Positions 12,922-26,061 are shown, counted from the first letter of the stretch. The stretch is DNA of 64,000 bases from Morinoia aosen (GCA_030386875.1 CM059563.1:49665602-49729601), one strand, 5' to 3'. Translations and numbers: made by a program. The notes: generated by a model not told the origin, from the sequence alone.

Positions 12922-13288
12922 GAGATTAGATTATAAGTTAGTTTAAGCCTCCCTAACCGCTACAAAAAAGAGCGTATCGAAGAGAGGAAGAAGGAAGGCA
13001 CCATTTAGTATGGACATTAGAGAATGCGGAATCTTTGCAGAAGGGGCATAGAAACATTAATTTGAGAAAGAAGTTCATGAAACGAGATAAAAGTTGAAGA
13101 AGAAAGTAGTAAGTGCTGAAAAACAAGACAGCAGTGAACCTAAAAAGGTGGTTTCCTAACATAGCAAAAAAAATATTTTATTTCAACAAAAAGAAGGCCT
13201 ACCTAACTCTCAGCTCAGGCCCTCACACATTTTCCCTCTGAGAGCGCTAATTCCCAGAGATACACTATAGTTGTCTCCCTCTGAGGGG
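12922..13288 (-). mobile_element. Family A retroposon, full length
   Basis: Flanked by a perfect 12-bp target duplication, TTTTCTTGAAGG (12,910-12,921 and 13,289-13,300). The left tail reads 'gattagatta' and the right end keeps the terminal palindrome CCCTCTGAGGGG. Confidence 0.9.
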
Positions 13289-13300
13289 TTTTCTTGAAGG

Positions 13301-15994
13301 AAATATTCTTTTACCACATAAAATTACATAAAATTAAAAAAATTAAAAGTACGACTAAAACATATTTACGGATTGAAGAAATTTTACTGTCAAAGACCCT
13401 ACCCTTTCATAGAGTAAATAAAATTAGTCCCCTGTGATAAATTACCGCCGGAATCCCTAGTCGCTCTTAAAAACTTACGCAATTAATAACCTATGATAAA
13501 CAAGGTGCAAAACCAGTTTACAGTTAGATAAATTCCAGGGAGAAATAACCGAGTCATGGCAACCTCGTAACTTGATATACAAGGATGTTCAGTTGTCCGA
13601 CAGATGTTCGATCCTGCGAAGCATGCATTCTGCCGCAAGCGAGCTCCGCGAAGAAAGTCAAGAAAAGCTTTCCACGATCCCGGAACATCAGGCAAACATT
13701 TAAGGTAACGGCCAGCGTTCAGATCTGCATCTCATAAACGAGCGCAGGCTACAGAAACACGGCTCGGCGGGTGGGGCAAATACTACGCACGATGTTTCCG
13801 CAGTCAAGAATTTCGAGGAACGGGTGGAACATTACAGCAACAAACTGTCTGGGTTTGCCGACAACGCGTTGAAGAAAGCAGTACTTGCCGAAAAAGGCCG
13901 AAGGAGAGCTCAAAAACATTTAAAATGTATTCGTTCTCAGCAACGACTGACAAAATTTCATTATGAGGCTGAAGAAACTTTTTTCACGATAAATTAAAAC
14001 TTGTATTGTATAAATAGTAGATTCATCTCTTAAGATTACTCTTCTACACCCCGAGATAACGCTCTTAAGCACTTCCGTCTAATGATAAAGGGTCGATATT
14101 CAAATTAATTGGTACACATTTCAGACCGAAATTTCATTTATTTATAAGCGACCGACTCTTTGGAATTCCGTTCGTTAACCCACATTGTGTTTGTGCTTCA
14201 AGAAACTCAACTGCTGCCATTTCTTGATAAAAATAAAATCATATTCCATTATCAGTCTGGGAATTTACAATGGGGAAATCAATAAAATGCAGCAGAAATA
14301 TTTTGACATAAGCGCTCATAGGACTATAAAAATTATTTCGTCAGAGAGGAGTATAAAGTAAGCAGATCAAATAAGCCTTGCAATCGTAGCGTAGCAGGTT
14401 ATCACAAAGGGATAAATTGGTCACAAACCCACAAGGAGACAAAGTGACGCAACATTACACAACTGCCACGAAATTAGGGCGAACCAGTTAATCGAATAAT
14501 CAAGAATTTCCTTCAGTTAGTTCAAGGATTAATTCACTGAACATGTTGTATTTTACTTGAACTGTAGGGTTTTAACTTTGAAAAGTCGAGAGAACGTGCT
14601 GCAAGGAGTTGATACAATAAGGGACACGGATGAACAAAGGTAAACTCAGGAAACGCCGATGATATCTCACTGATGCTCCGAGGAGCATCAAGTCGCCTAA
14701 GTTGAAAGACAATCTCATCATCAGATGTCACTAACCCACTAACCCCTCGAGAGGTCTAAGACTAATAGCTAGCATATTTAAGGTATGAAATAGTGGAGTC
14801 AGATGAGAAAAAACATTGGCAAACAAAATTGAAAATTATTAACATTAATTAACCTTAGTACCGAGCAGCACACAAGAGGTAGACTTGGCTCACAGGATAT
14901 TGATGGCACTTTTTCATAACATTTCATCAAGGCACTCGGAAATACGAGACACATTTTTTGAAGTTGAATACATAGTAGAAAATGAGTCAACATACACAAA
15001 AAGTAATGCCCAATTGTATCACCAGCGACACACATGAAAGGGTCTTCCGCGTCGATCACCGGTAGCAAAAGTGCGCTTTACTCACAACTTGTTATCCACA
15101 AATGAACCCAATGCAATGACTACTTTTGAACTAGAACCGACACACTATAATATAAATTTATGAAAATAGAAAATATGGGGAAACCAGAGAACTAAGCTAA
15201 AACTGTCCGTATAAAATATTACTGCGCTAAAAACGGTAATACGTTTATTCTTTTGCTGTGTTAGAAAAACAGGAATCCACGAGAAAAAATCCTTGATTTA
15301 TTCGCGGAGTTTGCTCTGCAGCTGAGTAGAATAAAAACATCGCTCACGCTGTCAACACTTTCTATGATATTTACACAAAGTTTTGAAGCCGCCCAAAATC
15401 TGTTTGCTGCAGGAGCTGAAGTGTTTGAGAGCTATAATAATCCAACCATTCTAGCGAGCCGACTGAGCGCTCAAATCTCAGTCCGTGCAGGCAGAGAGGG
15501 ACGGGCCTCTGCTTTACACGATGCAAATCTTTTAAAAAAATGAACAAGAGAGAGAGGAATTGTACGCCAACTTTATTTTTAGACGATGAACATTTCCAAC
15601 TCGCCTGGTTTCTGGCATCAGAGCAAGGAAGCGATGTCCTTGAAGGAACATGCTCCAGAATAGATTATACACCAGCTTGCGGTGCGAGTCCAATTACTTG
15701 GCGATGTTTCTCGTTTGCGCTCTCCGCTAGTGTTTGTTCAGAAGGTGGCTCTGAACTTGAAATATCGTATTTAATGAACGCACATATAATGAAGTTAGTA
15801 ATTCAATTAAAATGGATGCAGTAAATATAATTTGCAGTAGAGGTATACGTTTAACGATTAAAATCCAACATTTTCATCATCTAGCAAATGAATAAATATA
15901 CGAAAACGGCAAAAATTAGGTCGTAAACATTGATAATGCGGCAAAAAGCGTTACCTTCATTCAAAAATTTGTGAACGTACTTCAGATTGGTCAG
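13301..15994. other. Non-coding, probably intronic sequence
   Basis: No supported coding segment or recognised repeat. The sequence is mostly A-rich on the + strand, with a GC-richer stretch at about 13,690-13,910. Confidence 0.5.
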
Positions 15995-16007
15995 CCGTTT
16001 TGCACTA

Positions 16008-16373
16008 GATTAGATTAGTTTATAAGTTAGTTTCAGCCTCCCTAACCGCTGCAAAAATAGAGCGTATCGAAGAGAGGAAGGAGGAAGGCACCATTTAGTA
16101 TGGAGATAAGAAAATGAGGAATCTACGCAGAAAGGGCATAGAAACAGTAAGATGGGAAAGAAGTTCATGAAATAAGATAAAATTTGAAGAAGAAAGTCAG
16201 AGGTGCTGAAAAACAGGACAGTGGTGAACCGAAAAAAGGTGGTCCTTAACATAACAAAAAACATTTTATTTCAACAAAAAGAAGGCCTACCTAACTCTCA
16301 GCTCGGGCCCTCACATTTTTCCCCTGGGAGCGCTAATTCCCAGAGATACAATAGTTGTATCCCCCTGAGGGGG
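16008..16373 (-). mobile_element. Family A retroposon, full length and young
   Basis: Flanked by a perfect 13-bp target duplication, CCGTTTTGCACTA (15,995-16,007 and 16,374-16,386). It is very close in sequence to the copies at 23.0 and 52.0 kb, and all three share the variant 'aagtcagaggtgctg'. They probably form a recent subfamily. Confidence 0.92.
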
Positions 16374-16386
16374 CCGTTTTGCACTA

Positions 16387-17377
16387 TGTTTTGCAACAAC
16401 ACTATGTTCGATCACGAGAAAGAAAAAGAAAAACATCACAACTCTGTAACAACACATAGAGCCACTATCTGTGTGTGCTTATTACACTGTTTCCTAGCCA
16501 TGAGAGTAAAGCGCCCCGAGGGAGCTACAGTGCACTCGGGGGGACGCTTCAACCTTGAGGTGTGCTGCACAGCAGACGCATAAGGCCTGCCATCTCACGA
16601 TGAACTACTTCTGTTTGCACAGGAAACAAGCAAATGACGCTCATAATACCGAGACCGCACTGCTCAGTTACACTCGCCTCAATAAAGAAAAACTGATCGA
16701 CCAATTTGGCCAAATTTCCGTCGTGTCAGGAGCCAACTTTTTTATTGCTGGCGCTCCTCAAACTCGACTGCCCATTTTAGTATAAAACTTCAGGACTGAC
16801 AAAACCAATCTTGTAAATCAGCTTTTGATTACAGTAAGCGCACATTTAAAGCGACTATGAAATTATACAAAATTTGATTCAATTTAATTCATTCTTTTCA
16901 CGTCAGTGGAGTAAGATTTCAATACTTTCATTGATTGAAATAGCCTCTTATACTAGATAGAACGAAGCAACGTAAAAATCTTTGAGAAACGGCAAGGCGA
17001 AAAGAGAGACGAAAAGTCGACTATACAGAGTGTGACGTATTTTGCAAAAATAGCGATGTGAAAAGAGAAAATGTGATGATAGGCCTCAACAACCTGTGAG
17101 CACTGTTGACCAAGCCGTGAGTTGGTAGAAATGCCTGAGAAGGTGATGAGTACAGAACTGAGTCACCAGTAGAGAAAGACGATTTCTTAGTGGCGTACAG
17201 ACGAAAATTCCTTAAATCTTAGGTGCCTGATAATCAAAAAAGAGGTGATGAACTAGAAAACAAAATTAAATTAACAGCAGTATTCTCTTTTTTTTACGTG
17301 AAAGATAAAGTTGTAAAAAGATTTTATCAATCAACAAATAACTGAAAATTCATAGGGAATTTTGAGTACAGCTCATT
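16387..17377. other. Non-coding, probably intronic sequence
   Basis: A GC-richer patch at 16,490-16,780 has a short open frame without splice support. Nothing else is recognised. Confidence 0.45.
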
Positions 17378-17387
17378 CGTTGGACGA

Positions 17388-17742
17388 TTAGATGTTAGTG
17401 TAAGCCTCCCTAACCGCAACAAAGACGTTCTAAATAGAGGAAGGAGGAAGGCACATAGTATGTAATTAAGGAAACGCAGAATCTATCCACAAGGTGCACA
17501 GAAACAGTATGTTGAGAAAGTCACATGTACCAGAAACAAAATAAAATTTGCTGAAGGAAGTAGTAGGTGGTGAAAAACAAGACAGTAGTGAACCGAAAAA
17601 AGATGGTCAGCAACTAAACAAAAACCTATTTTTATTTCAGCAAAAAGAAGGCCTACCTAACCTTCAGCTCGGGACATCACATATTCACCCAGGAAACTAT
17701 AATCCCCATAGACACAGTGGTTGCATCCCCCTGAAAGGGCTG
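17388..17742 (-). mobile_element. Family A retroposon, full length
   Basis: Flanked by a 10-bp duplication with one mismatch (CGTTGGACGA at 17,378-17,387; CGTAGGACGA at 17,743-17,752). The right end is slightly decayed ('ctgaaaggg'). Confidence 0.85.
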
Positions 17743-17752
17743 CGTAGGACGA

Positions 17753-19747
17753 GTCAAAAAATCCAACACACTTCACTCATTCACTAACTTGATTCACATT
17801 AACTTGACTAACAGAATGAAATTTAACGCAAAAAATAATTCCCCATCCTCATCAGAATGTGATGAGTACTGAGTCATCAGTAGTGAAAGGCGATATCAGG
17901 CATTTCAATTCACAGACACCTCCATAAGAACTGAAAAAAATTCGTGTTAACGATATCTACACTGAACGTGACAAGTTTAAAGCTGCAGATCGTTGACACC
18001 CGCGTCGGCACATGAGTCATTCTGCAGGCGCGCCCAGCACTTCATGAGGAGAACAAGAAGCTGCATTTCTGCATGGCCCAAGAGAACGTTTTTAGGGAGT
18101 TTTTATCAGCAGGAGAAATGCTCGGGCGCTCCTATGTGCCCGGCACGGCGAGCAGCAGGCATTTCCTGCGGCAGCAAACATCAGCAAACGTGTTTACGCA
18201 CGTTCGCTTTAATTAGCAATGCGATGATGTCTCGGAGTGGCTTGCTTTGCTTACAGCGAGAACGGCTCAATTGCCTTATTCCTGGCTTACTGTGACCTGA
18301 TTGACTATAAACCGCGATAGCATATTAATGATGGCCGAGAGCTCGGCGCCGAGCGAGAAAAAAAGGAGGGGTAACCTTGACTGCGCGGCTACCATGACTG
18401 CATCAATCTCCATTCCCAGAAAATTATCTCAAAAATCGTCACATTGAAAATAAAATTGATTAATAGCTGAGATTTTTAAACACACGTACCAATGAGGATC
18501 ATGGTACATTTAACAAAGAGAATTTGCCGGGGACAGAGCCTTAGTTCTGAGAATAGAGAGACCTTGAGAAGCCACTATTTTGAGCGGAACAGAAAAGATC
18601 TGACCCTCACGTCATTTCACGGTCAGTCCGTCATGATTAAATTGGACATGGGCGTCAAAAACGAGCTTTTATCCGATGCCTCGAGTAAATATTTATGAAC
18701 TCTTGCAAAGGAACAAAACTTTCAGGAACCCATACAGGAATGCCGAGAAGCAAACAAACAAGTGGGCCTCAAAAATAGCAAACAGCAGTCCATGGCTGTG
18801 GGTATGAGCGACTAGCACGCAGGTATTAAATGGCACACGCGTAAAATTAATCCCACCATTAAGAGCGCAAGCGCGATCGTATGTTGGCCACGCTAAGACA
18901 AGGCTACGGCCACAACAATGCATTCGGACGCCGCACACACAATCTTGGTGCTTCGTGATTTTATTTGGCAGACACTGCGACTAAGTTTTTAATTAAAGAA
19001 TGTAGAAGTATTTGAGATACACTTTCTCAAATGCTTAGCTGCAGGTTTGTTCACAAGAGGAAACCCATTACAACATAAACGAAAAAGTTCATCACTATTC
19101 TAAAGTTCTGGAGCTCTTAAAATAAAGTTTTAACATCCAGCTAGTCAGTAAAATGTCTGACTCGGAAAGCAGGTGTATAGGACAACTCGCACCCCGAATG
19201 TGTTATGCTCATGCAACAGTACGTACCGGCAAAATCAAACGAACTGAAATGTTTCCGGGCAAACTTTGTAGTTAAAGCGAAGAACGGAAAATTCTTCCAA
19301 CGTTTAACAACAAAGTGATTACAAGTTCATTAGCAATGGATAGCCTTATCGAAGCTCAGAGTCGACAAAATATTTACAACGACATGAACTGTGTCCATAA
19401 GGTTACGGAGCACAAAAATAAAGGTGAAGTCATTTTAAGCCAGTGAATTGCACACTCTAATACCTGACCCCTATAATGGTCAAGGAATTCGACAACTGAC
19501 AACAAGAACATACTTACACCATACTTTCAACTGACAATCATTGTCAAATTTGGTACATCAGGACAACGTTTCTTCAAGACTCAAAAGCATGCCTCTAATG
19601 CTTAAGCGACTCCAATTTTGCAAGACTGACAAAATTGGCGATGAATTCAAGACAACGATACATGGAGACCGGTAAATGTTGAAGTACACTGAACATGTTA
19701 TCCAGAATCGAAGAGTTATTTATCGTGAAGTTAATGAAGAGGGATAG
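17753..19747. other. Non-coding, probably intronic sequence
   Basis: A GC-rich patch at about 17,985-18,300 has a 100-codon open frame that resembles no family I know. No repeat is recognised. Confidence 0.45.
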
Positions 19748-20103
19748 CTTAAATTATACGTCAGTTCAAGCCTCCCTAGCCCCACGGTGTCCCCAAGAAA
19801 GGAAGGGGGAAGCACCATTTATACGAAATTAAGGGAACTATAATCCATGCACAAGATGTGCATACACACCCCGCGCTTATACACAACAAGATTGAAACGA
19901 TTTCATGATACAAGATAAAAATTGAAGAAGAAAGTTAACGCTGTTGAAAAAAGGACAGCAATAAACCCAAAAAAGGGGTCCCTAGTAAAAAAAGCTTGCT
20001 TCATTTTGACGGAAGAAAGGTCTAGAAAGAAGTTACCTCGGAAACTCGCATCTTCGCCAACGAACGCTTATTACGATACACCAGAGCTGTGTCTCGCTGA
20101 CGG
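19748..20103 (-). mobile_element. Family A retroposon, strongly diverged copy
   Basis: The tail-side block 'cagttcaagcctccctagccc' and the purine block are clear. The right end is recognisable only by alignment ('cgcttattacgatacacc' for the usual 'cgctaattcccatagatac'). One of the oldest copies in the window. Confidence 0.65.
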
Positions 20104-20629
20104 AGAAATAGAGAGTTATTGAAAACTTTTAATTCATTCCTGGATATACGTGGGAAGTAGACCGCTGGAGAAAAAAAGTTGAATTCGTCAATGATCATAC
20201 GCTAATCACAAGAAGCATTGGGTCAATATTGAAGAATGTGAAAAAAATCTTGTCTTGACTACGCCCTGCATGCTCTGCAACCTTAACTTAAAAAGATGGG
20301 TGGGTCAAGCCCATGTTCGATATGCAAAATGGGCAGAATGCAAATTGAACTATGGTAAGTCTAGCTGGAATTCTCAATATTGCTTTTTGTCATTCACATA
20401 AATGTATGTACTTGGCGTTTTACTTTAAAAATAATTTTAAATTTCGATTGTAAGCGTAGTTTGGCTGACGCGAATATTCCAAGGAAAAAATTAAATGAAA
20501 TTCAGTTTCCAACGAACAACGTAGGAGGTAAAAATGTTTAAATTGCACATCGACGTCTCAATTTTTTCACTCATAAATTGTAAATGAAGTAAAAATCAAC
20601 ACATTAACCACACAAAGATCATGTCACAA
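20104..20629. other. Non-coding, probably intronic sequence
   Basis: No coding or repeat signal. The middle is T-richer on the + strand than most of the window. Confidence 0.4.
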
Positions 20630-20913
20630 GTGGCACCACAACACTAGCCGCACTAACGACACATCAGTCACATAAACTCTTATACCACGAAATAACACAT
20701 CAACCCTACGAAGAACACATCAACCACATAAAAAATCAATCAACCGCACAATGACCACATCAATCAAACGAAAATGACATTAATCAAACGAAAACGACAT
20801 CAATCAAAGAAGACCACATCAATCAAAGAAGACCACATCAATCAAAGAAGACCACATCAATTAAACGTAGACCACATCAACCACACGCAGAACAACACTT
20901 GAACCACACACGA
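20630..20913. repeat. 19-20 bp minisatellite
   Basis: A tandem repeat with unit close to ACCACATCAATCAAAGAAG. It is most regular at 20,740-20,870 and degenerates to both sides. It runs directly into the poly-C tract that follows. Confidence 0.9.
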
Positions 20914-20932
20914 CCCCCCCCCCCCCCCCCCC
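20914..20932. repeat. Poly-C tract of 19 bases
   Basis: Nineteen consecutive C at the edge of the CCAC-rich minisatellite, probably grown by slippage from it. The length is prone to sequencing error. Confidence 0.95.
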
Positions 20933-22746
20933 AACCACAACCACGTCAAGAACACACGAGCCACACACACACGAGCAACACCAGCAGAACAGATGAGAAG
21001 AGAACAGCAGGCGCCGCGAGACTGGCCGAGGAAGACGGCGCGTGAACCATACAAGGCAGCCCTCGAAACTGAGGGCAGAGGCGGCCGCATGACAGCCAAC
21101 ATCGCTCAAGTGAGTGCAGCCTTACATTCTCTCCATAGTTAAGGTCACGTTAATATTCACACGTCCGTGCATGAACGCATGCATGCAAACGAACGCAGCA
21201 TGCCTCGCTGAATTATCATCTGAAGGCGGAGCGTTGAAATAAATAATTTTAAACATGCGCTTGACGCCGTGAATAAAACATATCCTTCCGTCGTGTAGTT
21301 TTGGATGTGGATTTTTAAACGTGAATTATTCGTGTGAAGTTCGATTCACATTCATTTACTTAAATTGAAGTGAATAGATCTTAAAATAATGCATTGAACG
21401 CAAGAAAAACTAATGCAGAAACCATAGATCGATGAGTACTTACAATCTTAAATCGATCACTGGCTAAAATAAAACGATGTACTTTTCCTCTTCAAATAAT
21501 TCCCTGTTACATAAGTCAAACTACACGATGCTTACCTTTGGGATACCGCAGAATTGAGACGATTGTACTTGGCATTTATCAGAAGAAGGTACAGGCGCTA
21601 GCTCGCATTCTTTCAGCAGATATGACGTGAACATATTCGCTCCTAATCAAAGACATCATAAACATGCGCTATAAATGTCACGAGGGGAAGATAATGGAAG
21701 TTTATGCTGCGGTCTGCCTGCTGTCAGGTTGAGTATCAGAGCCACATTAGACTCGGGCAGACTCGAGCACTTATCTGCAACCTATCACTCTGGGGAAGCT
21801 GGCTGCCCTCCACTTTATTACACTTATCAAGGCGAGCGCTTTATTGAGAGCTGCAGGGCGCTATCGTGCTCTTGTGTCATCGTCGGCTCTTTTTTTAATG
21901 AGGGTGCCATAATACTGCATTGAATTAATCGCCAATATTTCACGTCATAAAATATTGTGAGACTATTCAATATTTAAGTGTAATGTCTTCGATAATCAGC
22001 GGAAGTGCAGAGCACGCTAGTAGCGAAGGTCAAGTGATTGTTCGCATTTGATAAGTACTCTATTCACTGCTAAGTTTTCATTTATAAATTTGGTAAAGTT
22101 ATTTGAGGAGAACGGAGATGCAGGCTAACTCATATCAAATTTCCCGGAATAAAATGAGGTTTTTACCAGAGATGAGCCATCATAGAAAAAAGAAACTCGT
22201 CTACACTTTAAATAATAACTAGTTAATACGATAAAGGGCTAAACCCTATGAATATCACAATGTTTCGACTTCGTAAGTCTTTTCAAGCCACAATTATTTT
22301 CCCACTCATTTAGTTTTTTCACAACAGTAGTACTCTGTCAGCGGATTAGATAAGAGATATGTCACATTTTCAACGGTTCCGATTTTGATGAAAAGAATAA
22401 TAAAATATTGTGAACACGTTTCACAACTCGAATTTAAAATTAGCAAATGAACTCAACTGGTGCACACGAAGCACATTCAATGAACACATTCACACAATGA
22501 TCAACTCAGATTTACAGCCAAATACAGTGTGTAATATTGAAAATGGCAAACTCTAACCGGATCGTGCATTAAGATCCAGGTATTTGCGAAAATTGAGTTT
22601 CTGACTACTGAATGGTCAGCAGCTCAATGAAAATCCCCTCCCACCGCGACCATCGACAGTTCACGTCGCGGTCAAATTGCTAATGGAGTTGAAAAAAATT
22701 GTCTAATATTTACATCACGTACTCTGAGATTTACGTTGGAAAACTT
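20933..22746. other. Non-coding, with a GC-richer stretch at 20,980-21,120
   Basis: Open frames on the minus strand over 20,857-21,109 are produced by the minisatellite and poly-C. The only splice-supported candidate is the small exon listed at 21,536-21,642. Confidence 0.45.
21536..21642 (-). CDS. Possible small exon
   Basis: On the minus strand this segment is open for 107 bp and ends in AAAG|GTAAGC. It follows an acceptor ending TTTGATTAG. It would encode about 35 residues ending CQVQSSQFCGIPK, entering in phase 1 and leaving in phase 0. That phase does not join the exon at 44.9 kb directly. The peptide is unrecognised. An internal ATG also allows it to be a first exon. Chance is not excluded. 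Confidence 0.2.
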
Positions 22747-22976
22747 GACACGTTTCTTGTGAAGGGACCCATCGGTGGTTACTGGGGTGTTTTCGTAATG
22801 CTGCTGAGCAGCCTTCAGTAATCAACTCAATTTTTATAAATCCTTAATAAACGCTAAATGATGGGACGATCCAGTTAATCTTCGTTATTTTCAAAATTTC
22901 TCACTACGATTGACTTTAAATTTGAATTGAATATTAAGCTTCAGTTTAATCCATCGCAGGAAACGCGTTTAAGCAG
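22747..22976 (+). mobile_element. TTAA piggyBac-like MITE, degraded copy
   Basis: About 230 bp with the same end motifs as the copies at 29.8 kb and 38.1 kb. It starts 'cacgtttcttgtgaagggacc' and ends in 'ccatcgcaggaaacgcgtttaa'. The internal 'gaattgaatattaagcttc' also matches. The subterminal palindrome seen in its sisters is eroded. Confidence 0.65.
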
Positions 22977-23028
22977 CTACTTTGAACGCACAACACAGAG
23001 TTTGCACCACGCTACCTGGAAATGTCAA

Positions 23029-23393
23029 GAGTAGATTAGATTATAAGTTCGTTTAAGCCTCCCTAACCGCTACAAAAATAGAGCGTATCGAAGAGAGGAA
23101 GGAGGAAGGCACCATTTAGTATGGAAATAATAAAATGAGGAATCTATGCCGAAGGGGCATAGAAACAGTAAGATGAGGAAGAAGTTCATGAAATAAGATA
23201 AAAGTTGAAGAAGAAAGTCAGAGGTGCTGAAAAACAGGACAGCAGTGAACCGAAAAAAGGTGGTCCTTAACAACAACAAAAAAAACTTATTTCAACAAAA
23301 AGAAGGCCTACCTAACTCTCAGCTCGGGCCCTCACATTTTTCCCCTGGGAGCGCTAATTCCCATAGATACAATAGTTGTATCCCCCTGAGGGG
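23029..23393 (-). mobile_element. Family A retroposon, reference full-length copy
   Basis: A 365-bp element inside a perfect 14-bp target duplication, CCTGGAAATGTCAA (23,015-23,028 and 23,394-23,407). Read on the minus strand, the 5' end is CCCCTCAGGGGG followed by GATACAACTATTGTATC and then GGGAATTAGCGCTCCC, three consecutive hairpin-forming stretches. A T-rich body follows, then a pyrimidine block and a tail built from TCTAA-like units. I see no convincing tRNA-type A and B boxes, no 5S- or 7SL-like head and no long open frame. It is a non-autonomous retroposon, presumably moved by an unseen LINE. Confidence 0.92.
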
Positions 23394-23407
23394 CCTGGAA
23401 ATGTCAA

Positions 23408-25702
23408 ATGTTATCGGCACAGCATATTTCGGCGATCATTTACCGAAAAAAACTAGAAGTAGGTATCCACAAATGACAACGTAAGTATGGTTTCAATTTT
23501 ACTTGCGGAATAAAAACGTTGAGTGCCAAGTTTTCCACGCTTATGATGAAACTATTCCCTCTTGGTAAGAATTATTTCTTAGGTCTGAATTTCATTGAAA
23601 AAAAAATTATCAATATGTTTAGAGCAGGATCGTTTACATTTACCAGAATACGCAAGGAGCTCAGATAGTACAAGTAAAAATTTTCTTCAAGCAGAGAATG
23701 ATAACTATAGCACACAACAAGAGGTACGGAAGTATTTTTCCGTTAATACTATAAATGCACATTCTTTACATAGTAACAGTGCACAGAAGCATTCTAGATA
23801 AGTTCCCTAAAGCGCTGAAAATATTACTCACAAATCAGTCATTTCAAACTGTCGAAAGTCGGGTTCCTAGTGTCTTTAGTTATAAGGCATGCACAGAAAA
23901 TCCAAATAATTTGGTAACTTAATATTCATGTTTAACATAGAAATAATTGATATTTTTCAGAAACGTGCACATAAAGCGAGGATAAAAGTGTCTTGAATTC
24001 GTGCAAAAAAGACTAAATTTCGACTGTTAAACACATTCGTCACCCATAACGACACTGCAGGTTGCGAGCACGGTAGTCGATCAAACCACTTCTAAAACGA
24101 CCACCACACCTTCCAACACATTTGTAACCCAATTGAGCTCGAGACCTCAGACATCCAACTCACTGAAAAGAGACAACATCTCACGGTGAGAGCGCACAAG
24201 AACAACAAGTTTGAGGGTCGTCTCTGAGTCCACAGCAGACAAAAGTGAAGAAAGAATACCATAATTCGTTGAACCTAAAGTCCCATGGAGGCGCTGTCCC
24301 ACAAAGAGGCGAGAAGAGGTCAGTGCTATGGTTTGTAGACCAAATATTAGCAGGAGGAAGGCAGGCGAGAGCGGCATATGCCATAGGCCACACAAACACG
24401 CAGGAGCTTCTGAAGTAGGTGGCGCGATCTCATGGCGGCTGCGAGCTGCAGTCGACAGGGGACAATTAAGTCAACAAATCTGAAGCGACGGTCGGGCTGG
24501 TGGGCTAAGTGTCGTGTATGCTAGAGATCAGCATTACGCTTTACAACACAACAGTAACCTTGTGTTGGATACTAAGATTTTATAAGCAAATGAGTTCAAC
24601 TGTAAACGGTCTCGAGTTAACATTCAGACGAGTCAAGGATACTGACGACACATAGATATCAGTTTTGCCTCGGAGTCCCACATTTGCTGAAACACGATAT
24701 CTACTCAAGAATACAGTGTTGGAGACAGTTAACACAAAAACTATCACCAGAATAACGTGTTGCAATTGCTACAATTTAGAAAATTACATATTCAGGAAAA
24801 ACTAGAGGTGTAAACGTCGTTATTTTGTCTGGCTTCAGATTATTACACACCTCGAAACATATACGGTGGCTATCAACAACAAAAACACAGACGAAAGGCT
24901 CAGATGGCGGCATTCAAAGGGCGCGCCTCATAACGGCCAAGTGAGAGCGATAGTCGACGCGTGGGCGACCAAGGACGGACGAAATCCGCGCATGGCAACC
25001 AATCTCTGAACGCCAGCAGCGTTACGACAGAGAACATTTACTAATTTTTGCCCACACTTGTAAAATATTCAAAACCATTTACAAGCCTGACAAAATCCAG
25101 TGATTTAGTCTTAATATTTGTACCACACTTGAGTGACTACATGAATACTGCAGGGTGAATACATGGAAGAAAAATGAGACATCAAGTTTCAAGTGTCATG
25201 AGCTGCCAAGTGAGATGCGTGGAGCCGCTCGGCCGAGCCATGCAGGTAGGTCACTCAGCCAGGCATGGGCGGGCAGACGCACGATGTAGTAATGAAAACG
25301 TACGTCGTTAACGTCTACGTTCACTCAAGCGAATAAAAGGAGTCTTAAATGATGGAAATTCGCAGTTCTCCAGAGGGCTAACTTAAAAGCACTCGAAAAT
25401 TTTCACTGTATTTGAAACTAGAAAAATCTCCCCTAAAAACTGAAAATATTCGTTAAATGAACTCAAATCACCAGTTATGGGAGAAGAACCGCAGACCCGA
25501 TGAATATGTCACAAGTCACAACCACATCGTTCTTTCACTAATGGAGCGCAACATCGATGTATGTTCACAAACAGTTAAACGCAGTTTTCGCCTACTCAAC
25601 ACATAATTCAAATTCGAAGAACATTCATGTTTCATTCATGACCACAGAAGAGAATTTGCCCCCACAGGAATAAATAACCTCGATCTCCACGAGTCATGAA
25701 GA
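23408..25702. other. Non-coding, probably intronic sequence
   Basis: No supported exon. GC-richer patches at about 24,160-24,480 and 24,890-25,030 have open frames without splice support. No known repeat is seen. Confidence 0.45.
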
Positions 25703-25703
25703 A

Positions 25704-26061
25704 TAGATTAGATGTTAGTTTAAGCCTCCCTAACCGCAACAATGGCGATCGAAAGAGAGAAAGGAGGAAGGCACCATTTAGTATGGAGTGAAAGAAAAGC
25801 AGAATCTACCCACAAGGTGCATAGATACAGTGAGTTGAGAAAAAAAATTCATGAAATAAGACAAAAGCTGAAGAAGAAAGTAATATGAGCTGAAAAACAG
25901 GGAAGCAGTATACCGAAACAAAGTTGGTCCGTAACAAAACAAAAAAAAAATATTCTGTATCAACACAAAAAAGGCCTACTTAACCTTTAGCTTGGGACCT
26001 CACATATTCTTACTGGAAGTCCTAATTTCCATAGATACAATTTTTGCAACCCTCTGAGGGG
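25704..26061 (-). mobile_element. Family A retroposon, full length
   Basis: Tail 'tagattagatgttag' at the left and CCTCTGAGGGG at the right. The flanks 'catgaagaa' and 'catcaggaaa' may be the remains of a target duplication. Moderately diverged. Confidence 0.8.

Noticed and set aside
16320-16373. tRNA-type Pol III promoter in family A
   Set aside because: Stretches resembling an A box (TAGCGCTCCC) and a B box (GGTCCCGAGC) on the minus strand match the consensus too poorly.
16010-16583. Recurrent open frames on both strands, such as minus-strand peptides with FRFTAVLFFST
   Set aside because: They recur in most family A retroposon copies in the same relative place with varying breaks. They are by-products of the repeat's T-rich body, not a membrane protein gene.
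23340-23393. HDV-like self-cleaving ribozyme at the 5' end of family A
   Set aside because: The hairpins are consecutive and I could only pair five bases (CCTCA with TGAGG) in the position of a first helix. I could not build the nested double pseudoknot.
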